Source of the DNA: Cytobacillus citreus
Lineage (GTDB): Bacteria > Bacillota > Bacilli > Bacillales > Cytobacillaceae
DNA length: 64,000 bases
Direction of reading: 5' to 3'
Assembly (NCBI RefSeq): GCF_018343665.1
Contig: NZ_JAGYPM010000002.1
Coordinates: 62,001 to 126,000 of the forward strand
Position numbers and translations under genes: made by a program. Shown here piece after piece: positions 25,993 to 35,574 of the stretch. The notes under the pieces are model-generated. The model saw nothing but the letters and a program-made list of their open reading frames with translations, made no database searches and was not told where the DNA came from. Numbering within the stretch: position 1 is the first letter of the stretch; every line of letters starts with the position of its first letter.

Positions 25993-26736
25993 TTATTCTT
26001 TTTTATTAATGCGAGGCATACAAAAGTCCTTATAATCATCTGTATAGGTAATAAATTTACAACTTTTAATGAGTTTTTTGTCGTTTATTTTCCATGTATG
26101 ATATTCCGGGTTTGCTCTTCTTACGTACACTAGATGATATCGGTCAGTCGAATATATTTTAAATCCATGTTTCACGCAATCCTTGCAAAACTTTACGTCC
26201 TCATTATTTGAGATGCTCCGAAACCTGACCTTATCGAAGACATTTCTTTTTACAATTTTCTTTCCACCGCATACCCAATCTACAAACTGGTTTTCTTGAT
26301 TTAGATTTCTGAGGTAAAGGGCTTTGCAGCTTTCGAAATAGACAAAATGTGTTTTTTTTCCAATAATATCAGCATCGGTATAGTCAAATGCCAGCATCAT
26401 ATTGTTTAAATAAAGAGGAGCATAATAATCGTCGTCGTCAAAGATAGCAATAAAGTCACATTGCGTTTGATCAATTGCAAAATTCAGGCATTGGCCTAAG
26501 GATAAATTCTCTGGAAGTTGATAAATAAATATATTTGGATCACCATTTGCTTTTCTTCTCCATTGGGCCAAATCCATGTCATCCTTGTTTAAAATAATGA
26601 TCAGCTCTTTTTCAGACCAAGTTTGATTCCAGTAGTTTTCAAATATATTATTCATATAAATGGGCTTATTAGTACAAGTGATAATCGATACCCCTTTTGC
26701 CTTTTTGGCCGTATTGGTAAATAGGGAACTTTGCAT
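25993..26736 (-). CDS. Family 2-like glycosyltransferase
   Basis: GT-A fold transferase: VSIITCTNKP at the N-terminus and the metal-binding run FIAIFDDDDYY near residue 97, typical of GT2 enzymes that use nucleotide-sugars. 247 residues, soluble. Its ATG follows the stop of the GMC oxidoreductase by one base (TGAAATG), so the two are translationally coupled. The acceptor is unknown; pairing with an oxidoreductase suggests modification of a surface glycan or secreted metabolite. Confidence 0.82.
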   Translation of the reverse strand: MQSSLFTNTAKKAKGVSIITCTNKPIYMNNIFENYWNQTWSEKELIIILNKDDMDLAQWRRKANGDPNIFIYQLPENLSLGQCLNFAIDQTQCDFIAIFDDDDYYAPLYLNNMMLAFDYTDADIIGKKTHFVYFESCKALYLRNLNQENQFVDWVCGGKKIVKRNVFDKVRFRSISNNEDVKFCKDCVKHGFKIYSTDRYHLVYVRRANPEYHTWKINDKKLIKSCKFITYTDDYKDFCMPRINKKE

Positions 26737-26737
26737 T

Positions 26738-28129
26738 TCATTTTGTCCTTTCTTTTGAGTAGGTATTCGAGATATGATCCGCTATTCGGATGGCTAATGC
26801 AACTGTGGTAAGAGTGGGATTTGAAGCACCAATCGAGGAGAGTATGCTATTATCGGCTACGTAAAGGCCGGTAATACCATGAATTTGACCATAGCGGTTC
26901 GTTGCAGATTGTGAGGGATCATTCCCTATACGGCATGATCCTGATTCGTGGTAATCCTCTCCAGGCTCCATAACATGTATCTGAGCTTTTCCTTTCTCGT
27001 GGACTACTCTTGCTCCCAGAACATTGAAAACCTGATGTAACGCCTCATTCATTTGGCGAATAATCTCCATGTCCTTGACAGAATAGGAAAAATTAATCTT
27101 TATTTTCGGCATACCGTATTCGTCTACAATTAGCGGGTCTAATGTCAGATAATTATCAAAGAGGGATTCAACTTTCCCGAAGCCCACTACATTTATCAAT
27201 CGTTTATTTATATATATTTGAAATTGGTAAGGGGTTTCGTCCGTCTGCGGTAATAAAAAACGAATATCCTCTGAAATGTTCCCAAACTTTTTGCTAATAA
27301 ATTCTCCTTTTGCCTTAATAAAAGAATGATTTGTTAAAAAGTGCCCAATTGTATTCCCAGGGATTTTTGAATGAAGCAAGAGGCGTGGGGTTTCCAGAGA
27401 ACCAGCGGCCAATACGATCGTTTTTGCTCTTAGTACATGTATTTTTTTGTTGTGATCTCCTACTTTCAGACCTACTGGTTTTCCATTTTCCATAAGCAAC
27501 TGTAACGCTCGAGCCTTTACCGCGAAATCAAATGGGTGTTGTTCCCAAGCATTTTTTAAGAAGCATAATGAACTAAAGGTTTTCCCATGTGAAGTCGCAA
27601 TAGGAATCGGCCTTGCTTCATGAAACCCTTTTGAATGAAGGTGTTGAAGTATGGCTTGTAAGTGTAATGAATTTATTGAAGATGCCTGACGAATCTGCAT
27701 GATATCTTCGGCAATCTGGTAATAGGTGTCTATTTCTTGTTCGGATATTGGCCAATTTATGAATTCGGATGCGTGCATTCTGGGAGTAACTGCTCCCCAA
27801 AATAGCGTTCTTCCACCCACAGCGAAAACCTGCTCCGCCCCCAAAAACTGAGGAAGGCGCTGTCCGATAGGATTGGAAACTTCATTATAGTATTTTTTCC
27901 ATTTTTTACTTAATCTAGGGATGTTATGGATATGCGTTGGTAATAATAGATCACCGGATTCAATGACACCAATACTCTTCCGATTTTTTCGCCACTTTTC
28001 GCATAATCTCCAGAGAACAGCTCCTCCTCCGGCTCCTGTACCTACAACCAAAACATCGTAATTTTTCTCTTCCATATGTTCTAAAGATTGGAGAGGGATA
28101 GAAAAGGGATTTGATGATCCTCTTACCAC
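26738..28129 (-). CDS. GMC-family (glucose-methanol-choline) FAD oxidoreductase
   Basis: N-terminal FAD motif DVLVVGTGAGGGAVLWRL, the mid-protein VGGRTLFWGAV, and the C-terminal GMC signature SCRIGNDPSQSATN...GLYVADNSILSSIGASNPTLT. About 460 residues. GTG at 28129 is preferred because GGAGG lies 8 nt before it; an in-frame ATG at 28144 contains that site. Substrate unknown (sugar alcohol, inositol or similar). It is co-transcribed with the glycosyltransferase. Confidence 0.85.
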   Translation of the reverse strand: MVRGSSNPFSIPLQSLEHMEEKNYDVLVVGTGAGGGAVLWRLCEKWRKNRKSIGVIESGDLLLPTHIHNIPRLSKKWKKYYNEVSNPIGQRLPQFLGAEQVFAVGGRTLFWGAVTPRMHASEFINWPISEQEIDTYYQIAEDIMQIRQASSINSLHLQAILQHLHSKGFHEARPIPIATSHGKTFSSLCFLKNAWEQHPFDFAVKARALQLLMENGKPVGLKVGDHNKKIHVLRAKTIVLAAGSLETPRLLLHSKIPGNTIGHFLTNHSFIKAKGEFISKKFGNISEDIRFLLPQTDETPYQFQIYINKRLINVVGFGKVESLFDNYLTLDPLIVDEYGMPKIKINFSYSVKDMEIIRQMNEALHQVFNVLGARVVHEKGKAQIHVMEPGEDYHESGSCRIGNDPSQSATNRYGQIHGITGLYVADNSILSSIGASNPTLTTVALAIRIADHISNTYSKERTK

Positions 28130-28361
28130 TGATAATACCTCCATTCACCCTAATCATCTTGATAAAGCCCGTAATTCCCATTGTATTTTCATATTTATAA
28201 TTATGTCTATTGAATGGTTAAGGTGTGGTTATCTGCCGTAAGGAAAGCGCATATTTCATAACCATAGCTTTGAAAATGATGGCCTTAGACATATGCCGTT
28301 TCAGGTGTTGTAGATAGAGCTTTTCCATAAATAGAGGAGGTTATTAAGATCCCATATTTAG

Positions 28362-28389
28362 AGGTGATACAAATTTATATCACCTTTTT
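28362..28389 (+). terminator. Terminator-like hairpin
   Basis: AGGTGATA pairs exactly with TATCACCT, followed by five T. No gene precedes it on this strand now, so it may be left from a lost one. Confidence 0.6.
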
Positions 28390-28527
28390 AACACATTAAG
28401 AAAGTATAAATTGCCAGCGCAGAAGATAAATCGACGTAGTTGCCAATTTTAGGAATTAAGTGTAAGTGCAACTACGCCTCTGTCTTCGCCTTTCCAAGGC
28501 TCGCCAATCAGCGAGTTTTCTTTATAG
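28389..28527 (+). repeat. Repeat family B, copy 1 (139 bp)
   Basis: Matches 36747-36884 with one single-base indel and few substitutions. Contains an ACGTAGTTGC/GCAACTACG stem around a 24-nt loop, then CTCGCCAATCAGCGAG with TTTTC, terminator-like. It lies between the GMC oxidoreductase and MFS genes. Confidence 0.85.
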
Positions 28528-28591
28528 ATTAATATGTTTTGTTATCCCGTAATCATCGCCATTTCGGGTCACAATGATTGACCATTTGGAA

Positions 28592-29773
28592 TTAGCTAAC
28601 GAGACTTTTGGTTTGGTCTTCCCTTTTAAATTCTAATTTCCGATAAACAAGTGCAAGCAACATCGCTGGTATGGTGCAAATGATCATTCCGATAAAGGCG
28701 TATCTTGGTTCAATTTCGTATAAATACCCACCGAAAATGGTGAACACCGCTGTGCTCCAGCTAAGTGCCAGAGCAGAGTATATCCCTTGTGCCTTCGGAA
28801 TCTGTTCATGTGGAATATGTTTGATTAAGTATTTCATAAAGGCATAATGCGCCATAGCAAATGAGCATGCATGTAATACTTGTGCGATAGAGAACACAAC
28901 GACATTTGGAACGGCAAATACTAATATCCAACGAACGGTTGAACCAAGAGCTGCTAGTGTCAGTAAGGAGCCTACTGAAAATTTTCGGAAAGTCCGATCA
29001 GCAATGGAAAAGAAAAGAATTTCTGCAATTACAGCAATGTTAATAATCACACCAATTAAATATTTAGGTGCGTGGATTTCTTGTAAATATATATAGCCAT
29101 AGCTGTAATAAGAAGCATGTGCCGCCTGCAGTAAAATCACGATGACGAGTACCACACCAAAGTGTTTAATACGAAATAATTTCAACATGCCACCTTTTTT
29201 TGTTCCACTCGCTTGTGGTTTTTCGGATAAAACAACGGGTGCATGCATAAAACCAAGGCTCACGAATACCAATGTGCCGAGTAACAGCGCCCATAAAATC
29301 ATGTCGTCCCCAAGCGTCCCTGTAAAGAAGGTTAAGATCATGCCAGCCACGACAAACCCGATAGATCCCCAAGAGCGGCTCTTCCCGTAATGTTTTAATT
29401 GTTTACTCTGTACAAGAACGCTTGCTGCACTATCTAATGCAGGCATCAATGTAGGATAAAAGAAATGCAATAATAACGTTACAACAAGTAAGCTAGCAAA
29501 TGAATGTGCCGGAATATAACACAGAATGGCTATCAGCGTACCGATTGACATCCCATTTAGTAAGGTTTTACTGCTAAATTTCCCTGATAAATAAGGAAAT
29601 GCCAATAATGTAGAAAGTCCTCGTGCAGCCAATCCTAAACTCATAATTAAACTCGCTTGTGAAACCGTAATTCCTTTTGTATGAATCATCCAACCAGTCC
29701 AATAGGGCAGAAAAACACCCCATGTCATATAGAAACTGAAGAACTGTCTGCTCATCCAGCGTTGTGTATTCAT
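28592..29773 (-). CDS. MFS transporter, HcaT-like (MFS_1-like) family
   Basis: About 393 residues with 12 hydrophobic segments. The start MNTQRWMSRQFFSFYMTWGVFLPYW and the mid RSWGSIGFVVAG are typical of the LacY-related group that includes the 3-phenylpropionate permease HcaT and similar putative nucleoside or aromatic acid carriers. ATG 29773 follows TTGGGGGGATT; an upstream in-frame ATG lacks a site. Divergent from a YeiL-like regulator across a 20-bp palindrome, which probably controls it. Confidence 0.82.
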   Translation of the reverse strand: MNTQRWMSRQFFSFYMTWGVFLPYWTGWMIHTKGITVSQASLIMSLGLAARGLSTLLAFPYLSGKFSSKTLLNGMSIGTLIAILCYIPAHSFASLLVVTLLLHFFYPTLMPALDSAASVLVQSKQLKHYGKSRSWGSIGFVVAGMILTFFTGTLGDDMILWALLLGTLVFVSLGFMHAPVVLSEKPQASGTKKGGMLKLFRIKHFGVVLVIVILLQAAHASYYSYGYIYLQEIHAPKYLIGVIINIAVIAEILFFSIADRTFRKFSVGSLLTLAALGSTVRWILVFAVPNVVVFSIAQVLHACSFAMAHYAFMKYLIKHIPHEQIPKAQGIYSALALSWSTAVFTIFGGYLYEIEPRYAFIGMIICTIPAMLLALVYRKLEFKREDQTKSLVS

Positions 29774-29820
29774 TGTGAATCCCCCCAATATTTGCATAAT
29801 AACAAGAGGATACGTACAAT

Positions 29821-29840
29821 AATATGAGATATCTCATATT
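29821..29840. promoter_or_regulatory. Perfect CRP/FNR-type palindrome
   Basis: AATATGAGATATCTCATATT is perfectly self-complementary and has the TxTGA-N6-TCAxA layout of CRP/FNR operators. It lies in the short divergent space between the MFS gene and the CRP-family regulator gene. Confidence 0.7.
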
Positions 29841-29850
29841 TTAGGTGTGG

Positions 29851-30525
29851 ATGATGGAAATATATAAAAAGCAGAAAAGGCAACATTATTTGGAGGAACA
29901 CTCCATTTCGCATTTATTTTCTTTTCCGATTGAAGAGTTTATAGAAGTACGCGAATATAAGCGTGATGAATGGATTATTCGAGAAGGCATGCGGCCGGAT
30001 TATCTCTTTTATGTAATTGAAGGAAAAGCTAAAATTTACGTCACTTACCAAAATGGGAAAGTTTCCTTGATCAATTTTATCAGTGCACAAGATTTTATTG
30101 GGGAAATGGAACTATTAAATGAGGTGTACTATACAAAAGGGATACAAACCTCCACAAAGACCATTTGTTTTGCAATTCCTTTTCATCAATGCCGCACACA
30201 AATGCTCGAAGATACGACATTTCTTCGAGCGCTAACCAAATTTTTAAGTATAAAAGCAACACGAATGTCTGCAAAGTATTCACAAAGTCTTGCCTTTCCG
30301 CTTGAAAACCGGCTAGCGGATTTTATATTGCAAACCGCTGATGAAGGTGTATATAAGGAGAAACATGTAACAGTGTGTGATTTTCTAGGTGTATCCTATC
30401 GCCATTTATTGCATGTATTTGCACAATTTTGTGATAAAGGGTATTTGAAAAAGGAAGGACATCACTATCGCATTCAGCAGCATAATAAATTAAATGAACT
30501 TTCTATGATATTGAAGAATGAATAA
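29851..30525 (+). CDS. Crp/Fnr-family regulator, YeiL-like
   Basis: cAMP-binding-like beta-barrel (IIREGMRPDYLFYVIEGKAKIYVTYQNGKVSLI) followed by a C-terminal helix-turn-helix (DFLGVSYRHLLHVFAQFCDKGYLKK). The pattern QNGxVSLIxFxxxxxFIGExEL and LGVSYRHLL closely follow E. coli YeiL, a nutrient-starvation-linked regulator. No Fe-S Cys cluster typical of Fnr was seen. Starts at GTG 29845, ATG 29851 or ATG 29854 are all possible; the ribosome site is weak. It probably controls the divergent MFS gene. Confidence 0.82.
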   Translation: MMEIYKKQKRQHYLEEHSISHLFSFPIEEFIEVREYKRDEWIIREGMRPDYLFYVIEGKAKIYVTYQNGKVSLINFISAQDFIGEMELLNEVYYTKGIQTSTKTICFAIPFHQCRTQMLEDTTFLRALTKFLSIKATRMSAKYSQSLAFPLENRLADFILQTADEGVYKEKHVTVCDFLGVSYRHLLHVFAQFCDKGYLKKEGHHYRIQQHNKLNELSMILKNE

Positions 30526-30626
30526 CGGATCTATTACTTTTGGTTTGCTACAACAAACAGAAACAATGGGAAATTTTGAGTCAAAAAAATGTATAAAGCT
30601 ATAAAGACATTAGGAGGAGGGGAATA

Positions 30627-30881
30627 ATGGAAGTATATAAAAAATGTCAAAGCTGTTCCATGCCATTAAAGAAAGAAGAAGACCGTGGAACTGAGAAAAA
30701 TCTAGAAAAAAGTTCTATGTACTGTAAGCATTGTTATCAAGAAGGGGACTTCACACAAAAAGATATAACAGTAGGAGAAATGAAAGAATTTGTTAAACAA
30801 AAATGCATTGAAATGGGAGTTCCGAAATTTTTAGCTGGCATGTTTGTAAAAAACATTCACAAGCTTGAGAGATGGAAATAG
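30627..30881 (+). CDS. Small zinc-ribbon domain protein
   Basis: 84 residues with CQSCSMPL and YCKHCYQEGDFTQKDIT, the two CxxC knuckles of a putative zinc-ribbon family common in Firmicutes. The C-terminal half is helical (VGEMKEFVKQKCIEMG). Strong AGGAGGAGGGG ribosome site. Function unknown; single-gene unit ended by a terminator. Confidence 0.8.
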   Translation: MEVYKKCQSCSMPLKKEEDRGTEKNLEKSSMYCKHCYQEGDFTQKDITVGEMKEFVKQKCIEMGVPKFLAGMFVKNIHKLERWK

Positions 30882-30915
30882 AACGCATTTTGAGTATGGC
30901 AGTGTTTAAATTAAT

Positions 30916-30967
30916 AAAAGCTGAAATGTACAAGATTTAATGAATTTTGTATATTTCAGCTTTTTTA
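30916..30967 (+). terminator. Rho-independent terminator
   Basis: AAAAGCTGAAATGTACAA pairs with TTGTATATTTCAGCTTTT with one mismatch; T-rich tail. Confidence 0.8.
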
Positions 30968-31067
30968 TTTTCCTCATTTAGTTATCTATACGAATGGCAT
31001 TTTTAGGGATAATCCCCATTTTATTGGTTAAATTAATAAAAATTGAATGGGACCTAGGAGAAGTATA

Positions 31068-32588
31068 ATGATGGATCTTTTTAGAAAATTATTTTCGAAC
31101 AAACGTGCAGAAAAAAGCTCGTACATAAACGTGTTTCCTTCCTTGCAAAAAAATAAAGAATACATTCAAAACCAGCTGTTTCATTCAAGTGATCTGAAGT
31201 GGCGGAGCATAAGGTTTAATCAATTGTCGGGTCTTATTGTTTTTTTTGAATCCCTGTCTGATCAACAGAGAATTCAAAATGAGATCATTCGGCCATTAGA
31301 AGAAAAAAAAGAAGGAAACGTAGATGCAATCATTGCTTCTGTGGATATTGCGAAGAAATCGGATCTCAGCCAGTTGCCCCAATCGTTAGTTCAAGGAAAT
31401 TGCGTATTGTTATTTGAAGGTACAGCAGAAGCTTATATTGTCGGCATGGCGGCAGAAAATAAACGGAATATTGTAGAGCCAGAAAACGAAGGAGCCATTC
31501 GCGGCGCACATGATGGTTTTATAGAGCACCTCATCACGAATCTGTATCTGGTTCGAAAGCGTATTGAAAATCCGTCCCTGGTCGTCCGTTACTACCAGGT
31601 CGGAAAGGCAACCAAAACAAAATTGGCACTTCTCTATATGCAGAATCTGGCGAATCCGGATTTGGTCGAGGAAGTGGATCAAAGACTTGGTTCCATTGTG
31701 ATGGACACCACGATTTCACCTGGATTCATTGCCGAAATGATTGAGGATAACCCATCTTCTCTATTTCCGCAAATTTTATTTACGGAAAGGCCAGATCGGG
31801 CAGTAGCCCATCTGATGGAAGGTCGTGTCGTTATCTTATCTGATGGAGATGCAACTGCGCAGATTTTGCCGGTGACTTTCTTTGCGTTTTATCAAAGCCC
31901 GGATGATTATCACAGCAGGTGGATTGTCGGATCGTTCATTCGATTGCTTCGTTTGGTAAGCTTTATCATCGCATCTCTAGTACCTGCTTTATATATTGCC
32001 ATTATTGGCTTTCATCCCGAAATACTTCCTGTAAATTTGATTTTTACCGTAAAAAGCAGTATAGACAAAGTTCCATTTCCACCTATTTTGGAGGCTTTGC
32101 TTATGCAGATTACTTTAGAAGTGCTACGTGAAGCAGGAGTTCGTTTGCCGAGCAGAGTAGGTCAAACTATAGGGATTGTTGGCGGCTTGGTCATTGGCGA
32201 ATCGGTCGTACGAGCTGGATTGATTTCGTATCCCATGGTTATCGTTGTCGCTTTAACCGCTATTTCGTCATTTGTGGCGCCGTCTAATGAAATAAGTACC
32301 GCCACGCGGATTCTGGGTTTCCCGCTTATGATCCTGGCCGCGATGTTCGGTTTGATCGGAATCATGTTTGGCATTCTTTTTATTTTGATCCATTTATGTA
32401 AATTAGAGAGCTTTGGTACAGCCTATTTTGCGCCTGTTATGCCTCTTCGAATCAAGGATTTGAAGGATACTTTTACACGCTTTCCAATTTGGAGCTTGAA
32501 TCAGCGTCCTCATGATCCTCATCCCAAAAGGGTAAATCAAGAGAGATATTCAAGGGGGTGGGTACATGATGATCCTGAAAAAGAGTAA
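31068..32588 (+). CDS. GerA-type spore germination receptor subunit A
   Basis: Inner-membrane germinant receptor A subunit. A soluble N-terminal half (about 1-290) with the family motif VQGNCVLLFEGT and REPE-like VEPENEGAIRGAHDGF is followed by about five membrane segments (ALYIAIIGFHPEILP, PFPPILEALLMQI, RLPSRVGQTIGIVGGLVIGE). 506 residues. Start at 31068 behind TAGGAG; an earlier in-frame ATG contains that site. First gene of a three-gene operon. Germinant cannot be told from sequence. Confidence 0.94.
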   Translation: MMDLFRKLFSNKRAEKSSYINVFPSLQKNKEYIQNQLFHSSDLKWRSIRFNQLSGLIVFFESLSDQQRIQNEIIRPLEEKKEGNVDAIIASVDIAKKSDLSQLPQSLVQGNCVLLFEGTAEAYIVGMAAENKRNIVEPENEGAIRGAHDGFIEHLITNLYLVRKRIENPSLVVRYYQVGKATKTKLALLYMQNLANPDLVEEVDQRLGSIVMDTTISPGFIAEMIEDNPSSLFPQILFTERPDRAVAHLMEGRVVILSDGDATAQILPVTFFAFYQSPDDYHSRWIVGSFIRLLRLVSFIIASLVPALYIAIIGFHPEILPVNLIFTVKSSIDKVPFPPILEALLMQITLEVLREAGVRLPSRVGQTIGIVGGLVIGESVVRAGLISYPMVIVVALTAISSFVAPSNEISTATRILGFPLMILAAMFGLIGIMFGILFILIHLCKLESFGTAYFAPVMPLRIKDLKDTFTRFPIWSLNQRPHDPHPKRVNQERYSRGWVHDDPEKE

Positions 32589-33654
32589 AATTACTCAGGG
32601 TCAGCTCATGTTTTTTGTTATCCAGTCTCAAGTGGGGGTTGGAATCTTATCCCTTCCGAATAAATTGCAGGCAACTGCCAAAGGAGGAGCGTGGATCTCT
32701 AGTTTAATTGCCGGATTGGCCGTACAAGTGATTATTTTGATTCTTTGGGCTCTTTGTAGACGGTTTCCTTCTGATACGATATACAGTTTCTTGCCGAAAA
32801 TCACTGGAAATTTTCTTGGGAAGCTGCTTGGTTTTGCTTATATTGTCTATTTTCTGTTTTCTGTTAGTACAATCTTATCCTTTTTTGCCGATGTCGTTGG
32901 AAAGTGGGTGCTCCAAACAACACCAAGATGGGCATTATTAATTCTTACTCTTTTCACATGTGCATATTTGGCTAAAGAAAACCTTCGCGTAATTGCCAGG
33001 CTTTTTGTCATATCTTCATTTACGATCATAGTAATCGTGATATTATCCTTGTTCGGTTATGCCCATACAAATATTACATATATATTTCCTATCATGGAAG
33101 CTGGGTGGGGGGAGATCATCAAAGCTTCGAATGCAGCATTGTTTCCTTTAGTCGGGTACGAAGTCATATTAGTCATTTATCCTTTTGTTGAAGGGAAAAG
33201 CATTGGGAAATTAAAAGCAGCATCTTTAGGTAGTTTGGTGATTATACTTTTATACACATTTGAGGTGTTTACTAGTTTAATCATTTTCAGCCCGGAGGTC
33301 ATGCCTGTCATTTCGGAACCTCTTCTCTATATGCTGAAAGGTTTTTCTTTCCAGATTATTCAACGGATCGATCTAATCTTTTTATCCTTATGGATTTTTA
33401 TTATTAGCACTGCTACTGTCTCTTGGTTATACATGGCAACAACAGGCTTAGGTCACTTCTTTCACCGGGGTGAACATAAAAAAGCAGTCCCCTATGCCGT
33501 TTTCATTGTCTTTATTCTGGCTATGATTGCTCAAGATCCAGCGATTACTGACCTTTACGATCGAATGATTAAGATATTCCATTATACCTTTGTGATTGGG
33601 CTTCCTTTGATACTGCTCATCTTCTCATATCTTTTAAGAAAAAGGGGGGCGTAA
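32566..33654 (+). CDS. GerA-type spore germination receptor subunit B
   Basis: Ten-segment membrane protein of the APC-like GerAB family, thought to bind the germinant. Starts KSKITQGQLMFFVIQSQVGVGILSLP, as usual for the family. 362 residues. Its start overlaps the A subunit end by 23 bp, with a GGGGGTGGG site inside that gene, indicating translational coupling. Confidence 0.93.
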   Translation: MMILKKSKITQGQLMFFVIQSQVGVGILSLPNKLQATAKGGAWISSLIAGLAVQVIILILWALCRRFPSDTIYSFLPKITGNFLGKLLGFAYIVYFLFSVSTILSFFADVVGKWVLQTTPRWALLILTLFTCAYLAKENLRVIARLFVISSFTIIVIVILSLFGYAHTNITYIFPIMEAGWGEIIKASNAALFPLVGYEVILVIYPFVEGKSIGKLKAASLGSLVIILLYTFEVFTSLIIFSPEVMPVISEPLLYMLKGFSFQIIQRIDLIFLSLWIFIISTATVSWLYMATTGLGHFFHRGEHKKAVPYAVFIVFILAMIAQDPAITDLYDRMIKIFHYTFVIGLPLILLIFSYLLRKRGA

Positions 33655-33659
33655 GCCAG

Positions 33660-34781
33660 GTGAAAAGAATCTGCTTTTCAAGCACTTTTATTTTTGTTTT
33701 CCTATTGTTAACAGGGTGTTGGGATCAAGATCTTTTAAAGGATGCTCGTTTGATTTACGGAGGAGGGTTTGATCTAGAGCCAAATGGAAAGATTCTATCC
33801 ACCTTTGTCATTAGGGACGTACCCGTTTCCGAACAACAGAGTCCTAAAAACGAGTTGATATACACGGTGGGAAATACGCCAAGGGAAGCCCGCCATAAAG
33901 CGGATAATCAGATATCCCGGAATATTCGTACATACAGAAATCGGATCCTTATTATTGGAGAAGAGCTGGCAAAACAAGATGTTCATCAACTCCTCGATGT
34001 TTTTTACCGCGATCCCAAAAGCCCTTTTAATGCTAGGATTGGAGTGGCGGAAGGGAAGGCTAAAGACATACTCTCTCTTAAAAAAGTAGGGAATGTTTTA
34101 ATTGCAGAAGAAATTGATGAACTAATCAATAGTAAAGAAAAGACTACAACCGTTCCTAAGGTAACCATTGAAACGATTTTCCCTGTGATGATGGATCCCG
34201 GAGAGGATTTTGTTCTTCCATACATCATGAAAAAAGGGAAACGAGTGGACGTTTCGAATAGTGCCATGTTTCATAAGTATCAATTTACAGGGACACTGAA
34301 CCCTGATGAATCTACCATGTATTTACTTTTAAAAGATGAAAAAGGGAAAATGGCGACCCTAACCAAAAAAATAAGTATCGAGAAGGATCAAAAAAAAGTC
34401 TATAATTTTATGACCTTTAATGTAGAAAAATCAAAGCGAAGGATGAAAGTGTTGATTCAACCGGACGATCAAATTACGGTTAGGCTGGATCTGAAATTGA
34501 AAGTGAGTGTCTTAGAATTTCCTAAGGATCTCTTAGATGATAAAAAAAGAGTTGCCCGATTAAACCAGATTCTATCCAAAGAGATGACAGATTTAGCAAA
34601 TAAAACGCTAAAAAAAATGCAAAAAGCCCGCTGCGATGGATTAGGTATCGGCAGACAACTCATAGCGTTCCATCCCGATACTTGGAAGAAGCAAAAGGAA
34701 GACTGGGGGAGCAACTATCAAAAAGTGCATTTTGTTCCTAAGATTCAGGTAGAAATAATAAAGAAAGGGATAATAATGTAG
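33660..34781 (+). CDS. GerA-type spore germination receptor subunit C (lipoprotein)
   Basis: GTG start; signal peptide with lipobox LLTGC (Cys20) followed by WDQ, the usual GerAC N-terminus. Mid-protein GxxREARHKADNQISRNI and the C-terminal GIGRQLIAFHPDTWKK...VHFVPKIQVEI are family signatures. 373 residues. Completes the ABC receptor operon and supports an endospore-forming host. Confidence 0.93.
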   Translation: MKRICFSSTFIFVFLLLTGCWDQDLLKDARLIYGGGFDLEPNGKILSTFVIRDVPVSEQQSPKNELIYTVGNTPREARHKADNQISRNIRTYRNRILIIGEELAKQDVHQLLDVFYRDPKSPFNARIGVAEGKAKDILSLKKVGNVLIAEEIDELINSKEKTTTVPKVTIETIFPVMMDPGEDFVLPYIMKKGKRVDVSNSAMFHKYQFTGTLNPDESTMYLLLKDEKGKMATLTKKISIEKDQKKVYNFMTFNVEKSKRRMKVLIQPDDQITVRLDLKLKVSVLEFPKDLLDDKKRVARLNQILSKEMTDLANKTLKKMQKARCDGLGIGRQLIAFHPDTWKKQKEDWGSNYQKVHFVPKIQVEIIKKGIIM

Positions 34782-34851
34782 TTTTATAAAAAAGATTGAT
34801 CATTTAATAAAATAAAGTTCGATAATTTTAAATAAGAATAAAACACCTTTA

Positions 34852-34880
34852 TTGACTGATCGGTACAAAAGGTGTATTCT
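34852..34880 (+). promoter_or_regulatory. Promoter with TetR-type operator
   Basis: TTGACT (34852-34857), 17 nt, TATTCT (34875-34880). Overlapping it is the dyad GACTGATCGGTAC, like GACCGATCGGTC sites of TetR-family repressors, and wider arms ACACCTTT/AAAGGTGT surround it. Autorepression of the next gene is likely. Confidence 0.7.
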
Positions 34881-34915
34881 ACTAATGTTATCTTTAAAAT
34901 GAGAGGGGAATAAGA

Positions 34916-35512
34916 TTGAATAATCGCGGCAGACCCAGAGAGTTTGATTATTCCTCAATTGTAGATGTTGCAATGAAAACATTTTGGATAAGAGGATATG
35001 AGGGGTGTTCTACACAAGATTTATGCAGTGATACAGGACTTGGAAAAGGAAGTTTATACAATACTTTTGGTAGTAAACATGAACTGTATAAACAAGTATT
35101 AGAACGCTACCATGAAATTGGGATTAGGGAACAAAAGAAATTGTTAGATACTCCAATTCCAGTTAAAGAACGATTAAGTAATTTTTTTGAATGGGCATTG
35201 AAGGAAGACTTTGAGAATATTGATCAAAAAGGATGTTTATTGATTAATGCCAGCGTAGAAGGTGCTAAAAACGATTTAATGGTTCAAGAAATTTTCTCAA
35301 GGCATGTTGAGCTTCTTAAACAAGCTATTGAAACAGTGATGGAGGAAGGATTACAAACAGGTGAAATTTCAAAGAAGCAATCAGCTGAGGAATTAGCTAG
35401 TCTGCTTTTAAGCAGTTATTACGGATTCCGTGTTCTTAATGTATCGATGCAAAATCGGATGTTAGCTGAACAGGTTATCAAAGGAACAATGGAGACTATT
35501 TTTGGCGCTTAG
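34916..35512 (+). CDS. TetR-family transcriptional regulator
   Basis: N-terminal GRPREFDYSSIVDVAMKTFWIRGYEGCSTQDL and HTH GLGKGSLYNTFGSKHELY, typical of the AcrR/NemR-like group; C-terminal ligand domain with GCLLINASVE. 198 residues. TTG start behind GAGAGGGG. It precedes an MFS efflux gene by 62 bp and probably represses both. Confidence 0.9.
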   Translation: MNNRGRPREFDYSSIVDVAMKTFWIRGYEGCSTQDLCSDTGLGKGSLYNTFGSKHELYKQVLERYHEIGIREQKKLLDTPIPVKERLSNFFEWALKEDFENIDQKGCLLINASVEGAKNDLMVQEIFSRHVELLKQAIETVMEEGLQTGEISKKQSAEELASLLLSSYYGFRVLNVSMQNRMLAEQVIKGTMETIFGA

Positions 35513-35574
35513 TGCGCTCTTTTTTCGCGCTATTTTTGTACCGAACGTTACAATAATGGATAAGGAGTGTTTTT

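Noticed and set aside
30992..31023. Possible sigma-G promoter (GAATG ... CATTTTA) before the gerA-type operon
   Set aside because: The spacing is 20 bp, longer than the usual 17-18, and the sequence is AT-rich, so a chance match is likely.
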